Source: Deltaproteobacteria bacterium (GTDB lineage Bacteria; Myxococcota_A; Polyangia; Haliangiales; Haliangiaceae). From it: a stretch of 34,996 bases of DNA. Of this stretch, positions 7,366 through 16,873 are shown one piece after another. The position numbers and the translations under genes were made by a program. Under the pieces are notes generated by a model. It saw only the letters and a list, made by a program, of their open reading frames with translations. It was not told the origin of the DNA and made no database searches. Where the stretch lies: positions 1 to 34,996 of the forward strand of contig JAKQOD010000871.1 in assembly GCA_029565465.1 (NCBI GenBank). Direction: 5' to 3'. Position 1 is the first letter of the stretch, and each line of letters begins with the position of its first letter.

Positions 7366-10300
7366 GTGATATCCGACTCCGCCACCAACCCCGCAGCCCA
7401 GCCTGCGAGCGTTTTGCGCCCAGGCATCGTGCTGAGCGAACGCGTAACGTTTCCCGAAACGTTGCCGGTGGCGATGCGCGTGGTCGATATTGCCAACGCC
7501 ATCGATGCGCACCAAGTGGTCATCGTTGCTGGCGAAACCGGGTCAGGTAAAACCACCCAGCTGCCGAAGATCTGCCTTGCGATGGGCCGGTCTGGTCGGA
7601 CTGCCACCGGCATGATCGGCTGCACACAACCGCGCCGCATCGCAGCTACCAGCGTGGCAGCTCGAGTCGCGGAAGAATTGCAAACCCCGCTCGGCGAAGT
7701 AGTTGGCTTCAAAGTCCGGTTTTCGGACAAAGTGCGCAAAGATTCGCACATCAAATTCCTGACCGACGGCATGCTGCTCGCTGAGATCCAAGGCGACCCA
7801 ATGCTGCGCGCCTATTCGACGATTATCGTCGACGAAGCCCACGAGCGCAGCCTCAACATCGATTTCCTTCTCGGATTCCTCAAGCAATTGCTGCCGCGCC
7901 GGCCCGACCTGCGCGTGATCATCAGTTCGGCAACGCTGGAAACCGAGCGGCTATCGGCGTTCTTTAACCAAGCGCCGATCATTGAAGTGTCCGGCCGCAC
8001 CTACCCTGTCGACGTATTGTATCGGCCGCCACGCGACGACGAAAACGATCTAGCCGAAGTTGTCGCCAATACCGTCAACGAGATCACCGAACTCGACCCA
8101 CGCAACGACGTCTTGGTGTTTCTACCAGGCGAACGCGAAATCCGCGAAGCGGTGTCGGAACTTGAACAGCGCGCACTGCCGCACACCGTGATCTTGCCGT
8201 TGTATGCGCGGCTATCGGCGGCCGAACAACAACGGGTCTTCCAATCATCGCCGATGCGCCGGGTTGTGCTTGCCACTAACGTTGCGGAAACCTCGTTGAC
8301 GATTCCAGGCATCGTCTACGTCGTCGATCCTGGCGTGGCTCGCGTCAATCGCTACAACGTTCGCACTGGCGTAACCCAATTGTTCGTTGAGCCAATTTCG
8401 CAAGCGAGCGCTAACCAGCGCAAAGGCCGCTGTGGCCGAACTGCCAACGGTATTTGTTTCCGCTTGTTCGAAGAACAAGATTTTGTGTCGCGGCCAGCGC
8501 ATACCGATCCAGAGATCAAACGCGTTGGCCTTGCAAGCGTGATCTTGCGCATGAAGTCGCTGCGCCTTGGCGATATCGAAAGCTTTCCGTTTCTGGATCC
8601 GCCGCCCAAGCGCGCTATCGATGAGGGCTACCGTGTGCTCGACGAGCTCGGCGCCATCGACGAGCACAGCCGCTTAACCGAACTCGGCGAACAGCTGGGC
8701 AGGTTGCCGCTCGACCCGCGGTTGGGCCGCATGATCCTCGGCGGCCGCGAGCAGAATGCGCTGCGTGAAGTTGTAACGCTCGCTGCCGTGCTGGGCTTGC
8801 AAGACCCACGCGACCGGCCGCACGCCGCGCAGCAGCGCGCCGATCAAGCGCATCAAAAGTGGAAAGACGAAGCCAGCGACTTCGCGAGCTACCTCAAGCT
8901 GTGGGCATTTTGGCAAGAAGCGCGCGGCAGCAAGTCGCGTTCGCAGCTGTACAAACTGTGCCGCGACAATTTCCTCAACTACAACCGCATGCGCGAGTGG
9001 GAAGACACCCATGGCCAATTGGTCCGCGTGATGCGCGAACTCGATTTTGCGCCTAATGACACGCCAGCGTCGAGCGAACAGATCCATCGCGCGTTGTTGC
9101 CGGGCTTGCTGAGCAAGATCGGTGTGTGGAACCAAGAATCACGCATCTTCATTGGCGCACGACAAACTCGTTTTCAAGTACATCCGTCGTCGGGCCTCGC
9201 ACGCAAACCACCACAATGGGTCATGGCGGCCGAGCTCGTTGAAACGTCGCAGCTGTTTGCTCGCACCGTCGCCAAAATCGACCCAACCTGGCTCGAAGCC
9301 GCGGCTGGCGCGCTGTGCAAACGAAGCTACGGCGACCCGCATTGGGAAATGAAGGCCGGCCAAGTGGTGGCCAAAGAACAAGTCACGCTCTACGGCTTGC
9401 CGATCATCAAAGATCGTCGGGTGTCGTACGCAACATTTGACCCGGAACTGTGCCGCGAACTGTTCATCACGCATGCGCTCGTGCGCCACGAATACGCCAG
9501 CAAGGGCGCGTTCATGGAACACAACCAACGGCTGCTCGACGAAGTGCACTACTTGCGCGACAAAGCGCGGCGTAGCGACATGGTGGCCGACGAGCTAGCG
9601 TTGTGGAACTTCTTTGACCAGCACATTCCCGACGACATCACAGGTGGCAAAGCGTTCGAAGTCTGGCGCCGCGACGCCGAAGCTCGCAACCCGAAGCTGC
9701 TGTGCCTCACCCGCGACGATCTGCTGCTCGACGAAGCTAATGAGTTGTCACCAACGCGTTATCCCGACCAGCTGGTGCTGCGTGGCGCGACCTTGCCGCT
9801 GACCTATCGCTTCGAGCCAGGCGAAGAAGATGATGGCATCACCATGGCGGTGCCACTGGCACTTTTGCCGCAGCTTGACCCAGCTGTGCTGGCGTGGACA
9901 ATTCCAGGCTGGCACGAGATCAAATTGCGTGAGCTGCTCGACGGTTTACCTAAACCCCAACGCAAAGCGTTGATGCCGATCGACGATTTGGCGCGGCACC
10001 TCGCTGCAACGCTCAAGCCGTTCGAAGGACCGATGTTCCCAGCGCTGGAACGCGCGATCTTCGAGCGCACTGGCGAACGTATCGCTCGCGATGCCTGGGA
10101 CCTTTACGCTTTGCCTGGCTATTTATCGATGACGTTCCGGATCGTCGACGATCACGACAAAACGATTGCATCGAGCCGCGATCTTGCTGACTTGCAGCGC
10201 ACGCTGACCGCACGTGCCAAAGAGCTGTGGTCACGCGTGCCACGCGAAAAACACGAGCGCACCGGCATGAAAATGTGGGACCTCAACGATTTTCCTGCGT

Positions 10301-11100
10301 CGGTAACGCTGCAAATCGCTGGCCGCGCCATGCTTGCGTACCCTGCTCTCGTCGAAACCGAGCTCGCAGTGGATGTGCGCTTGCTTGAATCGGCAGATGC
10401 AGCGGCGACAGCCACCCGCGATGGCTTGCGCAAACTGTACATTGCGCAACTGGCGACAACCTTGACCCAGCTTGAGCTCAAAGTGCCAGGCACGCTCAAA
10501 GGTCCTATGCGTCGGCAGATCGTGCTGCGTGCCCTCGACGATGCGTTTCGCTTGCATGACCCAACTGCAGTGCCACGCAACAAGCCAGCGTTTCTTGAGC
10601 GCTTCATCGCGGGCCGCGATGCCTTGCCAGGTGTACTAGCGCAGCGCGGTGCTTCGGCGGCAGCCTTGAGCACTGAGTTCGACAAAGTATTGGCTGCAAT
10701 CAAGCCGCTGGCCGGCCGGCCGGGTGTCACGCGCGCAGCGATCGAAGACATTCAGAGCCAGCTCACACATTTGGCACCGCCCGATCTCATGCGCGTCACC
10801 ACTGTTGCGCGGCTGGATCACATCACGCGTTATCTCAAAGCGATCTTGGTGCGTTTGCAGCGGCTCACCCACGACCCACAAAAAGATCAAAGCAAAGCAG
10901 TGCAAGTAACGCCGTTTTGGCAGAACTTCGTCAAGAAGCGCGACGAACTGCGCGCCAAAGGCTACGTCATCGCCGAAGTCGAAGAGTTCGGTTGGTTGAT
11001 CGAGGAGTTCCGCGTGCAAACATTTGCACCTGAACTCAAAACCGCCGTGCCGGTGTCAGTGCAACGCCTGCAAGAACAATGGGCGCGAGTCGCGCGCTAG
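7366..11100 (+). CDS. hrpA: ATP-dependent RNA helicase HrpA (DEAH box, DUF3418)
   Basis: 1244 residues from a GTG at 7366; E. coli HrpA has about 1300. The frame stays open back to 7168, but that part reads as low-quality Ser/Arg-rich sequence and overlaps another frame, so I chose the GTG shortly before PGIVLSERVTFPETLPV, which resembles the family's usual N-terminus. Helicase motifs in order: Walker A GETGSGKT (56-63), DEAH (156-159), SAT (188-190), NVAETSLT (305-312) and QRKGRCGR (351-358). Helical HA2/OB-type and DUF3418 regions fill the long C-terminal half. The protein acts in the cytoplasm on mRNA; in E. coli HrpA is linked to rescue of collided ribosomes. It stands alone on its strand. 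Confidence 0.93.
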   Translation: MISDSATNPAAQPASVLRPGIVLSERVTFPETLPVAMRVVDIANAIDAHQVVIVAGETGSGKTTQLPKICLAMGRSGRTATGMIGCTQPRRIAATSVAARVAEELQTPLGEVVGFKVRFSDKVRKDSHIKFLTDGMLLAEIQGDPMLRAYSTIIVDEAHERSLNIDFLLGFLKQLLPRRPDLRVIISSATLETERLSAFFNQAPIIEVSGRTYPVDVLYRPPRDDENDLAEVVANTVNEITELDPRNDVLVFLPGEREIREAVSELEQRALPHTVILPLYARLSAAEQQRVFQSSPMRRVVLATNVAETSLTIPGIVYVVDPGVARVNRYNVRTGVTQLFVEPISQASANQRKGRCGRTANGICFRLFEEQDFVSRPAHTDPEIKRVGLASVILRMKSLRLGDIESFPFLDPPPKRAIDEGYRVLDELGAIDEHSRLTELGEQLGRLPLDPRLGRMILGGREQNALREVVTLAAVLGLQDPRDRPHAAQQRADQAHQKWKDEASDFASYLKLWAFWQEARGSKSRSQLYKLCRDNFLNYNRMREWEDTHGQLVRVMRELDFAPNDTPASSEQIHRALLPGLLSKIGVWNQESRIFIGARQTRFQVHPSSGLARKPPQWVMAAELVETSQLFARTVAKIDPTWLEAAAGALCKRSYGDPHWEMKAGQVVAKEQVTLYGLPIIKDRRVSYATFDPELCRELFITHALVRHEYASKGAFMEHNQRLLDEVHYLRDKARRSDMVADELALWNFFDQHIPDDITGGKAFEVWRRDAEARNPKLLCLTRDDLLLDEANELSPTRYPDQLVLRGATLPLTYRFEPGEEDDGITMAVPLALLPQLDPAVLAWTIPGWHEIKLRELLDGLPKPQRKALMPIDDLARHLAATLKPFEGPMFPALERAIFERTGERIARDAWDLYALPGYLSMTFRIVDDHDKTIASSRDLADLQRTLTARAKELWSRVPREKHERTGMKMWDLNDFPASVTLQIAGRAMLAYPALVETELAVDVRLLESADAAATATRDGLRKLYIAQLATTLTQLELKVPGTLKGPMRRQIVLRALDDAFRLHDPTAVPRNKPAFLERFIAGRDALPGVLAQRGASAAALSTEFDKVLAAIKPLAGRPGVTRAAIEDIQSQLTHLAPPDLMRVTTVARLDHITRYLKAILVRLQRLTHDPQKDQSKAVQVTPFWQNFVKKRDELRAKGYVIAEVEEFGWLIEEFRVQTFAPELKTAVPVSVQRLQEQWARVAR

Positions 11101-11133
11101 CGGCGATGCAAAGGGAAGTTACAAGGACATAGC

Positions 11134-12123
11134 CTACCGTTCAGCGACGGTAATGTCGCTGATACGCCACGTATCACCCGACGGCACCAACGTGGCTGTT
11201 GCCACTACGCCTTCGATCGGAAACGCTAGCCGTAAGCGACCTTTGGATTTTGTCGCTGCTAGTTCTAGCACTTCTAGATACGGGTCGGTGGCAGCCGGCG
11301 CGGCGACCCAGGGTATTACGTTGCCAAACATGCGGAACTCTGGCTCGTCGGTAAACAACGGCGATTTGCGCATCACCAACTTGTTGCGGCCAGGTTTGTC
11401 TTGGTGCCAGTACGCGTCCATCTGTTTTGAAAGCAACACTCGCTCAAGCAGCTGTTTGCGATTTTCCGCTGAGATGGTGGCCGCCGTACCGTCGTCGGTA
11501 AGTACGAGCTCATAATTATCAAGCGTAAAGTCGGCGCCGCGTGACCGCACTCGAATTTGCAAAAAGTCGCCCATGCCGTAGCCAAAGAACAGGCCGCCAT
11601 CGTTGCAACGCTTAAACTCACCACCGGTTCGCGGTGCTTCGCTGTTACAGCTTTGGGCAAGTTGCAGGAACGCTTCGCGTTTAGCTTGTCGACTAATGCT
11701 TTTGCCATCGATGCGGATGCAATCTTTCAGCAGGCGAGCGTCGTCGATCCAAACGTCGACAACTTTGCCGCCCAGCAAGCGAACATTCGTAACGCCAACT
11801 TTTTGAAAGCCCTCTTTGGCGTCCCCACTGGTCACCGTGATCGGTAACCCGAGCTTCTTTAGTTCGGCGCTGGTGTAGCCAACCAACACGCCGCCGATGC
11901 CAACGCCTGATTCAATCGTTACCGGGCACGCACCTGTCACCTTGGCGGCCGGCCGAGCTGGCGCCAACGTCGACAAAAGTGTCGCGCGTAACGTGGTTGG
12001 TGCCACGATAGCGGGCGGCGCCTTGGACGCGGCGGCGACAGGTTTGTCCTTTGCCGAGGACGTCTGACTTGAACTCACCGTCACTGCTGCGGCCAGCATC
12101 GTTATCCATGTGCGTTTTTGCAT
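11134..12123 (-). CDS. Exported protein of unknown function
   Basis: 329 residues. The N-terminus MQKRTWITMLAAAVTVSSSQ is a signal peptide with likely cleavage near SSA-KD (about residue 24). A Pro/Ala linker follows to about residue 60. The folded part has four cysteines (ACPV, LKDC, AQSC, KRCN) that could form two periplasmic disulfides, and the C-terminus alternates beta strands. A segment LVGYTSAELKKLGLPI may be a small repeat of a lipoprotein-like fold, but I recognise no family. It converges with hrpA (33 bases between stops) and diverges from the lipoprotein at 12287. No function can be assigned. Confidence 0.8.
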   Translation of the reverse strand: MQKRTWITMLAAAVTVSSSQTSSAKDKPVAAASKAPPAIVAPTTLRATLLSTLAPARPAAKVTGACPVTIESGVGIGGVLVGYTSAELKKLGLPITVTSGDAKEGFQKVGVTNVRLLGGKVVDVWIDDARLLKDCIRIDGKSISRQAKREAFLQLAQSCNSEAPRTGGEFKRCNDGGLFFGYGMGDFLQIRVRSRGADFTLDNYELVLTDDGTAATISAENRKQLLERVLLSKQMDAYWHQDKPGRNKLVMRKSPLFTDEPEFRMFGNVIPWVAAPAATDPYLEVLELAATKSKGRLRLAFPIEGVVATATLVPSGDTWRISDITVAER

Positions 12124-12286
12124 TGCTCCGAAACGCTAGCATTCAGATTTCTGCCGTGCTCAAGTTGTTGGTAAATAACTGTAATTATTAATACTTAAGC
12201 GACGGATTGGGCCAATTTGAAAAAACCTTGGCAATTTCCTACCAGGATCTTGCGACTCGGTTGCAACAGCTTCCGTCCGGACCCGC
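12124..12286. promoter_or_regulatory. Divergent promoter region between two exported-protein genes
   Basis: 163 bases between divergent starts. The part around 12168-12200 is markedly A/T-rich (GTAAATAACTGTAATTATTAA), unlike surrounding DNA, and is the natural place for the back-to-back promoters. I could not fix individual -35/-10 hexamers. Confidence 0.4.
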
Positions 12287-12853
12287 ATGCAAACGAAAAA
12301 TATCACCGCCTCCCTTACTAGCCTTGTTGTTGCTTCGTGCACACTCGCCGCGCTGCCATCGTGCGCCTTGATGCGACAAATGATGAAGCCCGCGGATCAC
12401 AGCGTTGCGGCTCCGAATCCAATTGCTTCCAACCAGCCCCTATTCCACACGGCGTCTAGTTATCTCAGTCTTGCGCAAGAAAAGGACTGCACGGTGTGGC
12501 CGTTTGAAGATCGCACAACGATTACCGCAACCGCAGGAAATATTTGTGTCACCACAAAAACGAATCAAACCGACGAAAGCATCGCAGCTGGCGCCAACGC
12601 ACCTTCCACGATGAAAGAGTATATGTACGTCTACAACGGCGCCGAATCGGCGCAGCTAATCGTAAACCTTTCCCGCACCAGCAATCAGAAAATTGCACAG
12701 TGCGTCGTCCACAATAAGCGAGTCAATATTTGGACAACCGAGTACCAAGGCTGCGTTGAGAACAAACAAGTATTGACTGCGCAAAGTACGAAACTCGCTT
12801 TTGGGAAATTAGGGTGGAACTTTGCTGCGCCCGAGGCAACCGCTGCCAAGTAG
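12287..12853 (+). CDS. Putative lipoprotein of unknown function
   Basis: 188 residues. The leader MQTKNITASLTSLVVASC contains a lipobox-like VASC (C18), with a second candidate LPSC at C26; either would make it a lipid-anchored exported protein. The mature part has cysteines at CTVW, ICVT, QCVV and GCVE, an even number that fits two disulfides, and reads as a small beta-rich domain. I recognise no family. It diverges from the exported protein at 11134-12123, suggesting shared control, and its stop is only 2 bases from the convergent kinase stop. Real gene, function unknown. Confidence 0.78.
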   Translation: MQTKNITASLTSLVVASCTLAALPSCALMRQMMKPADHSVAAPNPIASNQPLFHTASSYLSLAQEKDCTVWPFEDRTTITATAGNICVTTKTNQTDESIAAGANAPSTMKEYMYVYNGAESAQLIVNLSRTSNQKIAQCVVHNKRVNIWTTEYQGCVENKQVLTAQSTKLAFGKLGWNFAAPEATAAK

Positions 12854-12855
12854 TG

Positions 12856-14742
12856 CTACGGCGTCACAACGTTTGCGAACGCACACGCGAGCTTTGCTGA
12901 GTTGCGGCCAGTGTCGTCGGTCAAGTTCCAATACTTGGCAACCATCTCAGGCTGCTGGCTTCGGCAGCCGGCTTCGACAATGCGACCGGCCGATGCAGGC
13001 AAGTGATCGATCGCGAACATTTTCTCGAACAACGGGAGCGCTTTGGCGTACTCGCCGGTGCTTACCAACGTTTGGCCTTGTTTGAGCAGTTCATAGGCTT
13101 GTTGCTGCTTGCCCACGGCTGAATCGATTAGCTCGCCAGTAAGATAAATATTGGTGCGAACGCAGGCCTGCTCCATGCCGTTACGCCATGGATCTTTTAG
13201 CACCGCGTGGAGCTGTCGAGCCAGTTTCTCGTCGGCAGCTTGGCATGCAAGCAGACCGGTTGTGCCTAAAAACATTGGGTCATTCGGGTGCTTGGCCAAC
13301 GCTTTTTGCGCAACCACCAAGCCGCCTTTGTAATCCATGCGAGTGCGATAATCGGTCAGCGCTCGTTCGAGTGCGTACAAATCGTCGAGCGCGGCCTGCT
13401 GCACAGGTGGCACGCCATTGGTTACCGAAACAGGTTTTGCGGGGGCCGGCGCTGACCGACTCGCATTGGCGGGCACCTGCCGTGCAGAAGCAGCCATCGG
13501 CGTAGCTGGCACCGGCGGCGGCGGCATACCTGCTGAGCCGCTTGCAGTCGCGGCTACCGGCGACGGCGTTGCGCCACCTGAGCCGCCAGTGAGCGCTACG
13601 ACTGGCGCAGTCACTGTTGGTGCAGGCTGCACCGCAACCGCTGCACTGCGCGAATCGCCACGCAATTGCCACCACGCAACGCCGGCCGAAACCGCTGCAA
13701 CACCAACGAGGGCACCGGCAAGCCACGGACGTGAGCGAGGCGCCGCCACTGGTACCGAAGCTGGCGCGGCCTCGCTGCGCATCGTCACGGCAACGCTCAA
13801 CGCGCCGATCCATTCGCGCATATCGCGAAACCGATCGGTCGCAGCAATGGCAAGTGACCGCGCCAATACCGCCCACACCGCCGTGGGCGTGCTGCTGGCT
13901 TCGCCGCGGGCCAAGCCTTGTAACGCTGCAGCTGACACGCCAGCGTCGGGTCTAACCCCAGTCAGGCCTTCCACCAGCGACAACGCCAGCGCAAATTGAT
14001 CCGCGCGTGCGTCGACAACATGGCCGGTACGCTGCTCCGGCGCCATGTATGCAGGCGTTCCCACCAGGGTGCCGGTTGCCGTTTGCGACCCTAGCGCCAA
14101 TCGCGCATTGTTCGCGGTTGGGCCATCACCTGCGTCGTTCACCGCGTCGACATCGCCACGCGCCAAACCAAAATCCCCAACGCGCACACGCCCCGCACGA
14201 TCAATGAACAAATTGTGTGGCTTAATGTCGCGATGCACCAACCCTGCTCGATGCGCCGCCGCTAGGCCTTCGGCGGCCTGCACGTAGGCCGCGATGACTT
14301 CGGCCCAAGGTTGTTTGCTTTGCCAGGTTGCCAGCGATTCGCCATCGACGAGTTCGGTGGCGACAAACACTTCACCGTCGAATTCGCCAACATCATGCAC
14401 CGCAACGACATGCGGATCTTGCAACTTGGCCAATGCGCGCGCTTCCGCCAACAACCGGGTCCGGCCATTAGCCGAGTCGGCGCGCAGGACCTTCACCGCA
14501 ACGTGGCGGTGCAGTTGCGGATCCCACGCCCGCCACACCATGCCCATACCTCCAACACCTAAGGGCGTATCAAGCTCGTAACGTCCAATGCAATCAACGT
14601 GCGGCGCTTCATCAAGCGCTGCCACATGCGCCATCGCAGCTCGACACGCTTCGCAGCTATCGATGTGGCCATGCACCGCGTCGTTTTGCGACGCTGGATT
14701 ATCAAGCCAGCCAAGCAATTCTTCGTCGGATGGGCAGTTCAT
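12856..14742 (-). CDS. Membrane Ser/Thr protein kinase with N-terminal zinc finger and C-terminal TPR-like region
   Basis: 628 residues. An N-terminal HxxxCxxC knuckle (H26, C30, C33) resembles the zinc-finger of anti-sigma factors. The Hanks-type kinase domain follows: glycine loop GVGGMG (62-67), K84, catalytic HRDIKPHN (170-177), DFG (190-192) and APE (234-236). The DFG-APE interval is long, with an inserted AN-rich stretch. One membrane segment (about 339-358) precedes a Pro/Ala/Thr-rich linker and a helical, TPR-like C-terminus (450-628). So the kinase is cytoplasmic and the C-terminal part extracytoplasmic. It overlaps the upstream sigma-factor gene by ATGA and probably works with it; the zinc finger may bind the sigma factor (inference). 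Confidence 0.92.
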   Translation of the reverse strand: MNCPSDEELLGWLDNPASQNDAVHGHIDSCEACRAAMAHVAALDEAPHVDCIGRYELDTPLGVGGMGMVWRAWDPQLHRHVAVKVLRADSANGRTRLLAEARALAKLQDPHVVAVHDVGEFDGEVFVATELVDGESLATWQSKQPWAEVIAAYVQAAEGLAAAHRAGLVHRDIKPHNLFIDRAGRVRVGDFGLARGDVDAVNDAGDGPTANNARLALGSQTATGTLVGTPAYMAPEQRTGHVVDARADQFALALSLVEGLTGVRPDAGVSAAALQGLARGEASSTPTAVWAVLARSLAIAATDRFRDMREWIGALSVAVTMRSEAAPASVPVAAPRSRPWLAGALVGVAAVSAGVAWWQLRGDSRSAAVAVQPAPTVTAPVVALTGGSGGATPSPVAATASGSAGMPPPPVPATPMAASARQVPANASRSAPAPAKPVSVTNGVPPVQQAALDDLYALERALTDYRTRMDYKGGLVVAQKALAKHPNDPMFLGTTGLLACQAADEKLARQLHAVLKDPWRNGMEQACVRTNIYLTGELIDSAVGKQQQAYELLKQGQTLVSTGEYAKALPLFEKMFAIDHLPASAGRIVEAGCRSQQPEMVAKYWNLTDDTGRNSAKLACAFANVVTP

Positions 14743-15695
14743 TTCGGCTTCGGCTCCGGCACGGGTGAAATGGCTGAGCCGGTCGGCGCAGGCTGCGAGC
14801 TCGGGCTTAACACACGCGACAGTGAAAGATCAAACTGACTATCGATCATCGCCACCGCACTCGCCAAGCCGTCATCTTCAACACGCAATTGTTCGCGCAT
14901 GCGCGTGCGGGTCTGCGCCATCAACGTTTCGCGCGCTTGCGCCAAAATGCGCGCCACGGTTGCTCGATGCACATGGTGCAACGCAGCAATTTGATCGAGG
15001 GTCAGTTTGTCGACGTAAACATGGCGCAAATAGGTGCGCGCACGATCGGGCAACGCCTCCACGCCTGATGCAAACGCAACCTTTACAACTGCAGCAATTT
15101 CGGCTCGTAAGTGCACGAGCTTCGGGTCGCTTGAAGCTGGCAAGTCCAAGACTTCGCTTTCGTCGAGCGCATCGGTGGCGGCCGGCATGGCTCGCGCAAT
15201 ATCCACGAAGCATCGCGCTGCGGTTACCTTGAGCCAGTTTTCTAAAAATCCAAACCCGGCGTACTCCAGCACGCGTGCAGCGGCACCCGGCGCAGCTACA
15301 AACAACTTGATCCGCAACCGTTGCCGTAGCTCATCCGCAGGGATGCGGTGAAAGCGCGCCACCACGCGATCGATTACCGTTGCAAAGTCGCGTTCAAACG
15401 CTGCTATTGCGACCGCGTCGCCTTGGCCAGTCCAGTACGCAATGAACAAATCGTCGAGGCGCAAGCGTGGCAGCGCGGTTGCCAAGCCAGCTTGCGCGTT
15501 GAGCTTGGTCGCCACGTGGGCTGCGAAACCCGGTGCCAACGTTGCCAACACGGCTTGCGCGCCTGCTCCAAATCTCGTCGGTATCGAAGCCCAGCCGGCT
15601 TCAATCCGTGCGCGCAACATCGCAGCATCCACGTCCGCAACGGTGGCGGGCGCCAACGTTTGCTGCACCGTGTTCAAAAAGTCAGCTGCCGTCAC
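14739..15695 (-). CDS. RNA polymerase sigma-70-like factor, myxobacterial type
   Basis: 318 residues from a GTG at 15695. The C-terminal part has a sigma region 4 helix-turn-helix: LTLDQIAALHHVHRATVARI (231-250), preceded by LPDRARTYLRHVYVD, equivalent to the usual region 4 lead-in. Region 2 is the helical stretch around 80-170 with ENWLKVTAARCFVDIAR. It is longer than usual ECF sigma factors and has a Pro/Ser tail (285-318). It resembles a sigma-70 subfamily expanded in Myxococcales, often next to Ser/Thr kinases (family recall, not searched). Its stop overlaps the start of the zinc-finger kinase (ATGA). No anti-sigma gene of the usual kind is present, so the kinase may take that role. Confidence 0.82.
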   Translation of the reverse strand: MTAADFLNTVQQTLAPATVADVDAAMLRARIEAGWASIPTRFGAGAQAVLATLAPGFAAHVATKLNAQAGLATALPRLRLDDLFIAYWTGQGDAVAIAAFERDFATVIDRVVARFHRIPADELRQRLRIKLFVAAPGAAARVLEYAGFGFLENWLKVTAARCFVDIARAMPAATDALDESEVLDLPASSDPKLVHLRAEIAAVVKVAFASGVEALPDRARTYLRHVYVDKLTLDQIAALHHVHRATVARILAQARETLMAQTRTRMREQLRVEDDGLASAVAMIDSQFDLSLSRVLSPSSQPAPTGSAISPVPEPKPK

Positions 15696-15776
15696 TCCGC
15701 GATATTGCCACGGCTGCCTTGCGATCGGTATCGCGAACTTACCTTCTGCAGTGTCGCCTCACGTAAACACACCCTG

Positions 15777-16781
15777 CTAACGCTGGCTTGCAGCCGCCTG
15801 GTTGACGAGGCCGTACACGCTGTAATCGACCATAAAAGGCCACCCATACGTCGGAAATGCAGCTTTGATAGCAGTCGCCACCGCAGCATAGTGAGCTTGC
15901 GCTGTAGCGCCTTGTAGCTCAGCGCGGCGGCCACCGAGGTCGCTCACGTAGACGTTAACAATCGCTGCGGCGCGTTGCAGATAGTTGATTTGGCTAGGCA
16001 CCGCTGTGGCCAGCGGCACTGCGGCACCGCGGCCGCCATACACCAACGGGTTGCGTTCGCCGTACGTCTGCACCAGCTCGTTCAAATCGGCGATCCAGCC
16101 TTGCAGGGTTGGGGTTACAAGCCCGTCGACGATGCCGCCTTCAAGCCACGCGTGGGTTTGATAGTGCACCAAATCGCCAACGAACAAGGCATTGACGGCG
16201 GGCACATAGGCAACGGTTTGGGTAGCGCTTATCCCTGGCTGCGCTAAATCCTGCAACTCAATGCGTTCACCGTTGCGCAGCGTTAATGTCGTAGCACCGA
16301 CGAAGGTCTCGTCAGGTTTACCCAGCACGGGGTAATTTGCATCGGAGAACATTTTCGCCACCACGACAAAGAAGTGTTGCTTATATGCTTGCACGCCTGG
16401 CAACGCTGCTGCAGTCGCGTGTGAAGCCACCACGCGTACGCCAGCTTGTTGGTAAGTCGCGATCGCATTGAACTTATCTGGGTTGGGATGGGTAATCACC
16501 AACGTGGTTAGCGGGTGCGACGTTTTGCTGCGCAAGAACGCTAGTGCCTGTTGTGCAATGGCAGGGGTAAATTGGCTATCGAACGCAACGACTTCATCGC
16601 CGTTGTCGTAGAAGAAGTTCTTGGTGCGAAAGCCCGCGTCGTCGGATTCATACACATAGACTGTGCCGACGTTAGACGCAGCGGCAGGCGCATGCACTGG
16701 CGACGCTACCCGACAACTTGCGGCCATGGTCAAAAACGAAAGCAGCAGCGACGGCAGGGGAAACTGATTTGCGTGAGTCAT
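15777..16781 (-). CDS. MBL-fold lipoprotein with altered metal site
   Basis: 334 residues. The N-terminus has a hydrophobic segment ending in TMAASC (C23), a weak lipobox, so probably exported and lipid-anchored. The fold is metallo-beta-lactamase-like: strands ENFFYDNGDEVVAFDSQ-like at 55-71, then THPNPDKFNA (97-106) at the position of HxHxDH. Here the second and third histidines are replaced by N100 and K103. Other possible ligands H121, D203 and H206 remain. It may bind metal differently or have lost hydrolysis. It diverges from a LysR gene across 109 bases, the classic arrangement of a LysR regulator and its target. Substrate unknown. Confidence 0.82.
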   Translation of the reverse strand: MTHANQFPLPSLLLSFLTMAASCRVASPVHAPAAASNVGTVYVYESDDAGFRTKNFFYDNGDEVVAFDSQFTPAIAQQALAFLRSKTSHPLTTLVITHPNPDKFNAIATYQQAGVRVVASHATAAALPGVQAYKQHFFVVVAKMFSDANYPVLGKPDETFVGATTLTLRNGERIELQDLAQPGISATQTVAYVPAVNALFVGDLVHYQTHAWLEGGIVDGLVTPTLQGWIADLNELVQTYGERNPLVYGGRGAAVPLATAVPSQINYLQRAAAIVNVYVSDLGGRRAELQGATAQAHYAAVATAIKAAFPTYGWPFMVDYSVYGLVNQAAASQR

Positions 16782-16846
16782 AAGGTGCCTTTCTTGGGTA
16801 CCCCGACAACATGCAGCTTTTGCTTACTAGAAAAAATGCCGATATC

Positions 16847-16873
16847 TGCATGCAATACCTGCATTTTTGCAGG
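16847..16873. promoter_or_regulatory. TGCA-type inverted repeats in the LysR/MBL divergent promoter
   Basis: The 109-base gap between divergent starts holds TGCATGCA (16847-16854) and CCTGCA-TTTT-TGCAGG (16858-16873, perfect 6-bp arms), plus CATGCAG at 16810-16816. Dyads of this size next to a LysR gene are the expected form of its binding site, so control of both genes by the LysR protein is likely (inference). Confidence 0.45.

Noticed and set aside
13418-13999. 193-codon open frame antisense to the zinc-finger kinase
   Set aside because: It mirrors the Pro/Ala/Thr linker of the kinase; low-complexity coding DNA often leaves the opposite strand open.
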